Of a DNA stretch of 7,054 nucleotides, positions 1 to 5,496 are shown in pieces (the first letter of the stretch is position 1; the number at the start of each line of letters is the position of its first letter). This stretch comes from JACCUZ01 sp038246575 (GTDB lineage Bacteria; Actinomycetota; Actinomycetes; JACCUZ01): contig JBBRVU010000200.1 in assembly GCA_038246575.1 (NCBI GenBank), forward strand, positions 1 to 7,054. The letters run 5' to 3'. The position numbers were made by a program, and so were the translations under genes. The notes below the pieces were generated by a model. That model worked only from the letters and a program-made list of their open reading frames with translations, did no database searches and was not told the origin of the DNA.

Positions 1-415
1 CGATGACCACCTGGACGGACAGGGTCGTGGCGCGGCACCCGGTGCAGGTCGCCCACGCGGCCGCGACGTTGTCGAGGACGGCCTCCGACGGCCGATCGAC
101 GTAGACGATGTGCAGAGCCGTCCCTTCGGCGGTGCAGTCATCGCAGGTGGATGCGGCCGACGAGGTCGTGTCGACGCGTGCCGCTCGCCGACGGGAGCGC
201 GCCTCGTCGTACGCATCGTCGCGCACGTTCAGCCCGTCGGGAGAACTCAGTGCGGACGCGGCGAGATCGATGTCGTCGACGCGCTGACCCCACCGTCCGG
301 TCACCGCGCTGCTCTTGTTCGAGTCATCGTCGTTGCGCGCCGGCGCAACGCCGACACCCACGGACAGGGCGAGCAGCGCCGCCGTGGTCGTGGCCCACAC
401 ACGTCGGTTCGTCAT
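1..415 (-). CDS. Exported CxxC protein, 3' end beyond window (partial)
   Basis: Seen: an open minus-strand frame from ATG at 415 to the window edge, 138 codons visible. The start codon overlaps the stop of the M50/ATPase gene (ATGA, 412-415), so the two are probably translationally coupled. The N-terminus has a basic MTNRRVW start, a hydrophobic stretch (about residues 9-24) and an APA site near residue 26, as in a Sec signal peptide. A low-complexity D/S/N and R-rich stretch follows. Two CxxC motifs are visible, CDDC near residue 91 and CTGC near residue 126, either side of a segment (ALHIVYVD) that could form a beta strand. I do not recognise a named family. The CxxC pairs could be disulfides or metal sites. 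The coupling suggests an extracytoplasmic partner of the protease-ATPase or of its peptides. The C-terminus is not in the window, so an anchor cannot be excluded. Confidence 0.82.
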   Translation of the reverse strand, partial: MTNRRVWATTTAALLALSVGVGVAPARNDDDSNKSSAVTGRWGQRVDDIDLAASALSSPDGLNVRDDAYDEARSRRRAARVDTTSSAASTCDDCTAEGTALHIVYVDRPSEAVLDNVAAAWATCTGCRATTLSVQVVI

Positions 416-2682
416 CGTCTGGCTCCTGCCGTCTGGAAGCTGTCCGCGACTGCGGCGGCCATCTCGACCAGGCTCTCCCTGGTGTCGCGGCGCAGCATGG
501 ACAGCACTGTCTGCGAGCCGCTTTCGAGCGCGGGATCCCACGGCACGGTGACCACGCGCGCACACCGACGCTCGAAGTGCTTGGTCATCGGGCCCAGTGG
601 TGCCCCCACGCCACGGCGTACGCCGTTGATGACCACGACGGCCTGGGTCACCAGCTCCTCGTAGTCGTGCTCCTCCAGCCAGTCAAGGGTGAGAGCCGCG
701 GCGCGGCCGCCGTCGATGCCCGGCCGTAGGACGAGGACCAGCTCGTCGGTCTCGGTGAGCAGACCCTGGTTGGCGCTGTCGAGGATGCCGGTGCCGGTGT
801 CGAGCAGGATGAGGTTGTAGTAGTGGTCCAGCAGGTTGATGAGCCGGTGGTAGGCGTATCTGTTCAACGCCATCCCGATGCGCGGGTCGTCGTTGGACGC
901 GAGCACCTCCAGCCGTGACTCGGGGGCTTGGGAGGTGTACGCGCGCAGCTCGGCGTAGCTGCCGATCCGGTCGACATCCTCGAGCACATCGGTGATGGTC
1001 CGCAGGTTCGCCGGCGCGACCCGGTGGGCAAGGTTGCCGGCGTCGGGATTGGCGTCGACCGCGATGACGCGGTCACCGCGCAGGGTGGCGAATGTGCTGC
1101 CGAGCGCAAGACTCATGGTCGTCTTTCCGACGCCCCCCTTCCGGCTCATGACCACGACCCGTCTCGACCCGTCGATCGGCGTGCGTAGGCGATCCTCGAG
1201 CTCCCGGCGGTGTCGCTCTGCCGGCCCTGGTCCGGGGTTCACCAGGTGACCGGACGCGTGGTAGACGGTTCGCTGCCAACCCAACACCGGCACGACCGCA
1301 CGCGGGGGGAGCATGGCCGTGTCGCTGAAGGCGGCCGCGGTCAAGGTGATCGGCGTCAGCTCGGCGGTCACGGCTTCCTCCTCCTGTGCGGGCGCCGGTT
1401 GGTCGAGTCGTCGCTCGACCGCGCGGCCGAGCATGGCCCCCAGCCGCCAGAAGAGGACCGCGATCCCCAGGAGGGGCAGCAGCAACAGAGCGACCGAGAT
1501 CCCTGACAGGGCGAGCACGACGGCGTCCCGGGCGTCCCAGGCACGGCCGATCTGATCGGTCTGGACACCGAGTGCCTTCCACGTCCGTTCGACGATGAAC
1601 GGCAGGTGCCACAGCAGCCAGCCGAACCCGATGACCAGTGCAGGCGCCACGACGAGCACCCAGCCGACGACCATCCGCCGTGCGTACGGGCGCAGCTCCG
1701 CCACTCGAGGGTCGAGCGGGCGACCCGGGAGAAGGCTGGAGAGCACGGGGCGGACCCGGGCGAACAGGTCGGGCACGCCGGCGAGGTCGGCGAGGACGTA
1801 GTAGCCGTCGAACCGCACTGCCGGCACGAGCTGCTGCACCATCTCCAGATGCATCACGAGCACGACGAGCAGGAACAGACCGTGGCGGGTGCTGAGGTAC
1901 AGAGCACCGGATGCGAGCAGGCACCACACGTTGAAGTACAGACCGCCGAGATCGGTGCGCAGCCGCCCGGCCCGGCTGAGCCGGTACGAGTCGGTGACAT
2001 CGGTGTAGAACGCAGGGAACACGAGGTAGACCCCGAAGCCGATCTCGCCCGGCCGTGCGCCGCCGTAGCGGCAGGCCGCAGCGTGTCCGGCCTCATGAAT
2101 CACGCCCCCGAGGGTCAGCAGCCCGTACAGAGCAAGCAGGAGCGCGGGTGTGGCCAGGAGCTGCTCGAGGGCGGAGACGAGATCTCCCGATCTCACCAGC
2201 CTCACGTCGAGCAGGACGAGGCCGGCCAACGCGACGATGACGACGGGTGGCCAGTAGAGCGGGGCAAGGGCACCGGCAAGCGAACGCACGTACCTGGCTG
2301 GGATCAGCGTGCCCTTCAAGGACAGCGACAGCAGGGGTCGTGCGCGGACCATGCTGGTCGGTGGTGCCGCCCCCACGGTCTCGACCAGTCCGAGCGGTTG
2401 CAGCCGGGACTCGATCAAGTGCGTCAGGCCGTCGGTGGTGAGTCTCTTCCCGTAGGCGCCGCTCACGGCGTCGGCGACCTCGTCACAGGAACGTGACGGG
2501 TCGACCGCTGCGACGACGAGGTTCAACAGCTCCGAGACCTGGACGACCTGACCGTCGATGCGTCGGAGCAGGTAGGTCGGCTCGGTCATACCTGAGCCCT
2601 GCGTGGGGCCGAGCAGGGTCAGGCCCTCGGGTTGCCGCCACGCGACGTGCGCTGGATCTTGAAGTTTGTTCTCAGCAGTCAT
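412..2682 (-). CDS. M50 site-2-type metalloprotease fused to MinD/ParA-like ATPase (756 aa)
   Basis: Seen: one uninterrupted frame. Residues 20-100 resemble the small N-terminal domain of actinobacterial 'putative peptide zinc metalloproteases' (GSGMTEPTYLLRR, DGQVVQ). Residues about 140-412 are a polytopic membrane region with HEAGH (196-200) and FDGYY (291-295); H196, H200 and D292 are the expected zinc ligands and E197 the catalytic base. A Pro/Glu-rich linker (about 425-465) leads to a soluble ATPase with deviant Walker A RKGGVGKTT (514-522), VDANPDAG (542-549) and Walker B LILLDTG (624-630). The region GWQRTVYHASGHLVNPGP, just before the ATPase, resembles the lead-in of MinD-like ATPases linked to actinobacterial type VII secretion. 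The start at 2682 has GAAGG nine bases upstream and keeps the whole N-terminal domain; Met32 would remove part of it. Inference: cleaves membrane-bound or exported peptides, probably A and B, with ATP-dependent handling by the second domain. Substrate and direction of transport are unknown. Confidence 0.93.
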   Translation of the reverse strand: MTAENKLQDPAHVAWRQPEGLTLLGPTQGSGMTEPTYLLRRIDGQVVQVSELLNLVVAAVDPSRSCDEVADAVSGAYGKRLTTDGLTHLIESRLQPLGLVETVGAAPPTSMVRARPLLSLSLKGTLIPARYVRSLAGALAPLYWPPVVIVALAGLVLLDVRLVRSGDLVSALEQLLATPALLLALYGLLTLGGVIHEAGHAAACRYGGARPGEIGFGVYLVFPAFYTDVTDSYRLSRAGRLRTDLGGLYFNVWCLLASGALYLSTRHGLFLLVVLVMHLEMVQQLVPAVRFDGYYVLADLAGVPDLFARVRPVLSSLLPGRPLDPRVAELRPYARRMVVGWVLVVAPALVIGFGWLLWHLPFIVERTWKALGVQTDQIGRAWDARDAVVLALSGISVALLLLPLLGIAVLFWRLGAMLGRAVERRLDQPAPAQEEEAVTAELTPITLTAAAFSDTAMLPPRAVVPVLGWQRTVYHASGHLVNPGPGPAERHRRELEDRLRTPIDGSRRVVVMSRKGGVGKTTMSLALGSTFATLRGDRVIAVDANPDAGNLAHRVAPANLRTITDVLEDVDRIGSYAELRAYTSQAPESRLEVLASNDDPRIGMALNRYAYHRLINLLDHYYNLILLDTGTGILDSANQGLLTETDELVLVLRPGIDGGRAAALTLDWLEEHDYEELVTQAVVVINGVRRGVGAPLGPMTKHFERRCARVVTVPWDPALESGSQTVLSMLRRDTRESLVEMAAAVADSFQTAGARR

Positions 2683-2821
2683 CGTGCACCGCCTTCATTG
2701 CTCTGGTTGCTCTGGTTGCTCTGGGGGTTGTGCCGGTGTCCGAGGATGGCGGCGAGTGCGCCCAGAGCTGCGCACCCGCCGCCACGACTCGGCCGTACTG
2801 CTGATCCCTCGTGACAGCTAC
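2679..2821 (-). other. Coding-like stretch between peptide B and the M50 gene (possible broken small gene C)
   Basis: Between the peptide B stop and the M50 start the DNA looks coding but has no acceptable start codon. The frame that ends with TGA at 2681-2679, overlapping the M50 ATG, reads a hydrophobic AALGALAAILG followed by HRHNPQSNQSNQSNEGGAR, with mostly G/C third positions. The upstream part (about 2812-2764) looks better in a neighbouring frame (TRDQQYGRVVAAGAQL). Joining them needs the same kind of one-base shift seen in peptides A and B. A small membrane-associated peptide coupled to the M50 gene is possible. It could equally be intergenic DNA that happens to be open. The M50 ribosome binding site lies inside it. 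Confidence 0.3.
2698..2724. repeat. Three tandem copies of a 9-bp unit (TTGCTCTGG)
   Basis: Three perfect head-to-tail copies. Read on the minus strand in the frame coupled to the M50 gene, each unit encodes Gln-Ser-Asn, giving the SNQSNQSNE run just before the M50 start. Because the unit is a multiple of three, copy number could change without shifting the frame. Confidence 0.9.
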
Positions 2822-3020
2822 TGGATCGCGCCGAGGTACTGCTGGGCCATCGCGTTGGCGCTCGCGTTGATGCTGGCGGCGTTGACGGCGATGGCGATGT
2901 TGATTCCGACGATGTTGACGACGTTGGTGCACGCGAAGTAGCAGAGCGTCTCGCGACGGGAAGCAGCTGCGCGGTCTGGGAGTCGATCTCGTCGGTGCGC
3001 ACCACAGGTGGACTACGCAT
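2818..3020 (-). CDS. Candidate precursor peptide B, frameshifted
   Basis: Seen: ATG at 3020 with AAGAAGGGG nine bases upstream. The first 21 residues (MRSPPVVRTDEIDSQ to QLLP) read in one frame. From 2955 the frame with near-total G/C third positions is the next one, reading RETLCYFACTNVV, then NIVGINIAIAV, NAASINASANA and a TAG at 2820-2818. Adding one base between 2960 and 2955 would restore LLPxRETL and a peptide of about 67 residues. That motif and the NAAS tail match peptide A, so the join is supported by comparison within the window. As written, the start frame instead continues as 113 S/T/P/R-rich residues to 2679, which I regard as off-frame translation. The tail is rich in Asn, Ala and Ile, with two Cys (CYFAC) just after the motif. 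It is probably a leader-plus-core peptide or small secreted substrate of the neighbouring M50 protease. No named RiPP class fits clearly. Confidence 0.68.
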
Positions 3021-3037
3021 GCACGATCACCCCTTCT

Positions 3038-3052
3038 TGCCCGGTGCGGGCA
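3038..3052. repeat. Small inverted repeat upstream of the peptide B ribosome binding site
   Basis: TGCCC, five-base loop, GGGCA. It lies immediately upstream of the AAGAAGGGG site of peptide B and might affect access to it. The stem is short and may be chance in GC-rich DNA. Confidence 0.3.
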
Positions 3053-3057
3053 GATCG

Positions 3058-3091
3058 GTGGCGTGGCCCCCGGGAGTGGAGGCCACGCCAC
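3058..3091 (-). terminator. GC-rich 11-bp stem-loop between peptides A and B (attenuator or processing hairpin)
   Basis: Perfect inverted repeat GTGGCGTGGCC / GGCCACGCCAC (3058-3068 and 3081-3091) with a 12-base loop, starting five bases after the peptide A stop at 3097. No U tract follows on the minus strand, so it may be a leaky terminator or an RNA-stabilising hairpin rather than a strong stop. Its place after the first small peptide gene and before the rest of the operon is where a partial terminator would keep precursor transcript in excess of the processing genes. Confidence 0.7.
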
Positions 3092-3096
3092 ACGGA

Positions 3097-3290
3097 TCAG
3101 CCCTGACTGACAGCGATGGTCTGAACGGCCGCGCTGTTCGCGCTCGAGAGGATCGAGGCCGCGTTGAGGGCCAGCGACGAGTCGATGCAAAGACCTTCGC
3201 CCAGTTGTTGTTGAACGCCAGGGTTTCCCTCGCCGGAAGCAGCTCGACGTGCTCGCTGTCGAGGTCGATCAGTGTCATTGCCTTGCGCAT
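3097..3290 (-). CDS. Candidate precursor peptide A, frameshifted
   Basis: Seen: ATG at 3290 preceded by GGGGAGG eight bases upstream, a strong ribosome binding site that favours this start over the ATG at 3341. The head reads MRKAMTLIDLDSEHVELLP, then ARETL and AFNNNWAKV. Near 3194-3186 the coding signal moves to the neighbouring frame, which reads CIDSSLAL, NAASILSSANS, AAVQTIAVSQG and ends in TGA at 3099-3097. One added base, for example a fourth T in the TTT at 3191-3189, would give a 64-residue peptide. LLPARETL and the NAAS-containing tail match peptide B, placed two residues apart relative to the motif. Without the shift the frame runs as 87 residues to 3027. An acidic head, a conserved hinge-like motif and a small-residue tail suggest a leader/core precursor or exported peptide. 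It is first in the minus-strand operon. Confidence 0.72.
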
Positions 3291-3348
3291 GGTGGTCACC
3301 TCCCCACGACTGCGCTGCTTGGTCTGACAGGCATGAGTCAACGGCTGC

Positions 3349-3367
3349 CAGCGTGATCGCAGCGTGA
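3349..3367. promoter_or_regulatory. Direct repeat with 11-bp period, candidate SARP operator
   Basis: CAGCGTGA occurs at 3349-3356 and 3360-3367 (TCACGCTG twice on the minus strand), with starts 11 bases apart. Known for the family: SARP regulators bind direct repeats spaced by about one helical turn, close upstream of the -10 box. A SARP-type gene lies 430 bases away and the peptide operon starts 59 bases downstream on the minus strand. I do not see a convincing -10 box at the expected distance, so the assignment rests on geometry and context. Confidence 0.5.
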
Positions 3368-3405
3368 CAAGAACGTTGCAGGTTCACCGGGAGGTCTTTT
3401 CGACA

Positions 3406-3460
3406 GTCACGGTTCGGGTGACACTGCTCAAAAGCAGAGCGCGGGGACCAAAACCGTGAC
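3406..3460. promoter_or_regulatory. Nested inverted repeats in the divergent intergenic region
   Basis: GTCACGGTT (3406-3414) is matched by AACCGTGAC (3452-3460), a perfect 9-bp inverted pair. Between them lies CTGCTCAAAAGCAG (3424-3437, stem CTGCT/AGCAG). GTCAC also pairs with GTGAC at 3418-3422, so two alternative structures share the left arm. The set sits between the peptide operon (start 3290, minus) and the small gene at 3478 (plus), a natural place for an operator serving both directions. Which regulator would bind is unknown. Confidence 0.45.
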
Positions 3461-3477
3461 GACGTCCGGGGGGCCAT

Positions 3478-3678
3478 GTGGAGCCCACAACACAAGCATC
3501 TGTAGCCGTCGCGCAAGGCGTCATGGTCATCAGCGTCTGGCGTCCGGGTGTTGCCGGCGAGATGCTCGCGCGCGTCACGATGGGCGCCCGCGACGACGTT
3601 CCGGTCGTACACGTGGTCCGGGGGGCGGTGGCTCTTCGCGATGTCATCGGACAGTGGATCGCCTCGCTGGACGATTGA
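3478..3678 (+). CDS. Small hypothetical protein (66 aa), divergent from the peptide operon
   Basis: Seen: GTG at 3478 with a run of G (GGGGGG) just upstream; an alternative ATG at 3523 with weak AAGG would give a 51-residue protein starting MVISVWRPG. Third positions are strongly G/C. The product has a short hydrophobic beta-like start (VMVISVW), a central ARVTMGARDD, a second strand (VPVVHVVRG) and a helical end (LRDVIGQWIASLDD). That layout recalls small soluble actinobacterial proteins, but I cannot name a family. It is first in the plus-strand direction, ahead of the broken SARP gene and facing away from the peptides. It might act in regulation of the locus or in peptide recognition; nothing in the sequence settles this. 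Confidence 0.65.
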   Translation: MEPTTQASVAVAQGVMVISVWRPGVAGEMLARVTMGARDDVPVVHVVRGAVALRDVIGQWIASLDD

Positions 3679-3800
3679 CGTGACGGTCGACATTCTTTGG
3701 ACTTCCATGACCTCAAGATCCCTTGACAGCGGTGGATCATGAGCGCCGACTGGAAGCACGAGGTGTCTTGACTGTGGGGGGTGCGGAGGGGGTCCCGGTC

Positions 3801-4581
3801 ATGTTGTGGGCTGAGGGAAAGGCCGACGGTCACCCCCTTCGTCTCACCCTGCTCGGCTGCTGGGACCTGTGAGCCTCCGAGCGACTGGTGGAGCTGGGAG
3901 GAAGAGAGCAGCGCCTTGTCGCGCTGCTCGCCCTGCGCGGGCGTCGGCCGCGGTCGCAGCTGGCGGGCACCCTGTGGCCGGACACCACCGACCAGCGGGC
4001 GCTGACCAGCTTGCGGGCAGCCGTGCTGCGCATCCGGAGAGCGGCCGCTGGGCTGCTCGACGTAGGCCATGCGACTCTGGCCCTCGCCCCCCGACGTGCA
4101 GATCGACGTCGCGGACATGATGCGGTGTGCGGTCGGCATCGAAGAGCGTGAGTCGGTCAATGCGCACCGCTCGGTTGCGCGGCTCAGTCGGGGTGAGCTG
4201 CTGCCGGGCTGGTACGAGGACTGGGTGCTCTTCGAACGGGAACGGCTGCAGCAGCTGCGACTGGCGGCGCTGGAGTCATTGGCAGGCGCTGAGATCGACC
4301 ATGGCAACCATGCGGTCGCGTTGGCCGCGGCGCTCGAGGCAATCGCGATCGAGCCGCTTCGGGAGAGCGCTCACGCCATGGCGATCCGGGCCCATCTGCT
4401 GGCCGGCAACCGGTCGGCTGCGCTGCGGGAGTACCAGTCCTACCGACGGCGACTCCGCCAGCTGTTGGCCATCGATCCGTCCCAGGAGATGAACGATCTG
4501 CTCGTGCCGCGACTACCGCGTCAACCCACGCCGCACATCGATCTGGACTCCACGGCTCCTCGCCGGGCGCGACCCCGGTAG
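3801..4581 (+). pseudogene. SARP/BTAD-family transcriptional activator, disrupted
   Basis: Seen: ATG at 3801 with GGAGGGGG upstream reads MLWAEGKADGHPLRLTLLG, the usual opening of the winged-helix domain, and then meets TGA at 3870-3872. The same frame continues as VELGGREQRLVALLALRG, QLAGTLWPDTTDQRALTSLR and LLDVGHATLALAP, typical OmpR/SARP-like DNA-binding sequence. At a run of six C (4087-4092) the frame changes: one C fewer would give LALAPDVQIDVADMM and the intact BTAD helical-repeat domain that follows (RGELLPGWYEDWVLFERERL, LREYQSYRRRL), ending at 4581. The intended product is about 259 aa, the size of a small SARP. Such proteins activate specialised-metabolite and peptide loci, so it is the likely former activator of this cluster. 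Two lesions argue for a pseudogene; sequencing error in the C run is possible for one of them. Confidence 0.82.
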
Positions 4582-4629
4582 CGTCATAGCCAGCGTTCGA
4601 GTCCCTGCCGGGCGAGACGATCGTCGCTG

Positions 4630-5211
4630 CTACGGCTCGCCGAGTGCCCGACCCATGATCTGGGTGACGACGGCCGTCTTGGCGTCGGCGTAGTCCTGCG
4701 TCACTGCCCAGTCGCGAGCCGCCAGCACTCGCTTGGTGGACTCGTACAACCGCCGATCGGAGTCGTGCGCCCGCAAGTGGTCCCGGAACGCGATCATCCG
4801 CTCGACCTCCTCGGCGGCCGTGCCGAACACGTGCAGATTGACGGCAGGTTCGACAAGTTTGACGAGCCGGTGCTGGTGCCAGTCCGGCTCCCGGATGTGC
4901 AGCTCGTAGCCCAGGTCTTCCAGCGCGGGGACGTAGGACTCCTCGTCGGTCGGGTCGGGCACCGTCAGGACAAGATCGATGACCGGCTTGGCGGCGAGCA
5001 GGGGCACGGAGGTCGAGCCGACGTGCTCGAGCTCGAGCACGTTGTCGCCAAGAACCCGGCGGACGTCTTGCACCAACGCCGTCGCGGTCACCGGCCAGCC
5101 GGAGTCGGGCTCGGCGAGGCGCACCGGACCGTCCAGCCGCGCCGGGGGTGTCACGTAGACAGCGGGGGTGGAGTCAGGCCCGGCGCGCTCGTCGGGAGGT
5201 CCGTCGGTCAC
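4630..5211 (-). CDS. GrpB/UPF0157 family protein (193 aa)
   Basis: Seen: starts at GTG 5211 and ends with TAG at 4630. Core motifs are EHVGSTSVP (62-70), KPVIDL (75-80), HRLVK (114-118) and NLHVF (125-129), followed by the helical end with FRDHLRAHD and YADAKTAVV. These mark the GrpB/UPF0157 family, which has a nucleotidyltransferase-like fold: the GSTSVP stretch and the Asp of KPVIDL match the positions of that superfamily's active site. The biochemical role of stand-alone members is not established, so no reaction is assigned. The first 28 residues are Pro/Asp-rich and precede the conserved core, so a later start cannot be excluded. It is divergent from the FmdB-type gene with 32 bases between them, where both promoters must lie or overlap. 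No link to the peptide locus is visible. Confidence 0.9.
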   Translation of the reverse strand: MTDGPPDERAGPDSTPAVYVTPPARLDGPVRLAEPDSGWPVTATALVQDVRRVLGDNVLELEHVGSTSVPLLAAKPVIDLVLTVPDPTDEESYVPALEDLGYELHIREPDWHQHRLVKLVEPAVNLHVFGTAAEEVERMIAFRDHLRAHDSDRRLYESTKRVLAARDWAVTQDYADAKTAVVTQIMGRALGEP

Positions 5212-5243
5212 GCGAACGAGGCTAGGCGGCCTAGCATGTGCGC

Positions 5244-5462
5244 ATGGCCGTCTACGACTACCGCTGCCGCGCGTGCGACCGGGTGTTCGAGGTGCGCCGG
5301 TCCATCGAGGCAGACACCGAGCCGGTGTCCTGCCCGGGGGGCCATGACGACGTGGCCCGGGTGTGGTCGGCAGTCTCGGTCGGCGGCCGCGCCACGGTCT
5401 CGGCTGCCGCCGGACCCACCGGAGCCGGTGGGGGCTGCTGCGGTGGAGGCTGCTGCGGCTGA
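5244..5462 (+). CDS. FmdB-family zinc ribbon protein (72 aa)
   Basis: Seen: MAVYDYRCRACDRVFEVRRS is the characteristic opening of the FmdB/CxxC regulatory-type zinc ribbon family, with C8 and C11 as the first metal pair. The second knuckle is unusual: C30 is followed by PGGH, so the fourth ligand is probably H34 instead of a cysteine. A Val/Ala/Ser-rich middle leads to a Gly-Cys tail, GGGCCGGGCCG. I chose ATG 5244 over GTG 5238 because family members begin directly with MxxYxYRC. The function of the family is poorly defined; a regulatory or metal-binding role is usual annotation. It is divergent from the GrpB-type gene and convergent with the RbpA gene, 34 bases away. Confidence 0.88.
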   Translation: MAVYDYRCRACDRVFEVRRSIEADTEPVSCPGGHDDVARVWSAVSVGGRATVSAAAGPTGAGGGCCGGGCCG

Positions 5463-5496
5463 GCCGCGGTCCGGCGAGATCAGGCGCTGACGACGG

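Noticed and set aside
110..729. Overlapping plus-strand frames opposite the CxxC gene and the ATPase 3' end
   Set aside because: Arg/Ala-rich antisense frames; the minus strand carries the signal peptide and the ATPase motifs.
1606..2496. 296-aa plus-strand frame
   Set aside because: Lies antisense to the M50 domain; Q/E/H/R-rich composition and no family resemblance. High-GC antisense artefact.
2679..3020. Single 113-aa protein from the peptide B start to the M50 start
   Set aside because: Its middle is S/T/P/R-rich with poor third-position GC, while the neighbouring frame has near-total GC3 and matches peptide A. It is off-frame reading caused by the one-base difference.
3186..3197. Programmed -1 frameshift in peptide A
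   Set aside because: No X XXY YYZ slippery heptamer and no tight downstream structure at the expected distance; simple base loss or read error is a better explanation.
3723..3728. TTGACA as a -35 box for the SARP gene
   Set aside because: No acceptable -10 hexamer at 16-18 bases; single hexamer match is weak evidence.
3384..4307. 307-aa minus-strand frame across the intergenic region and SARP gene
   Set aside because: Antisense to the 66-aa gene and SARP, with Ser/Arg-rich composition and no recognisable domain.
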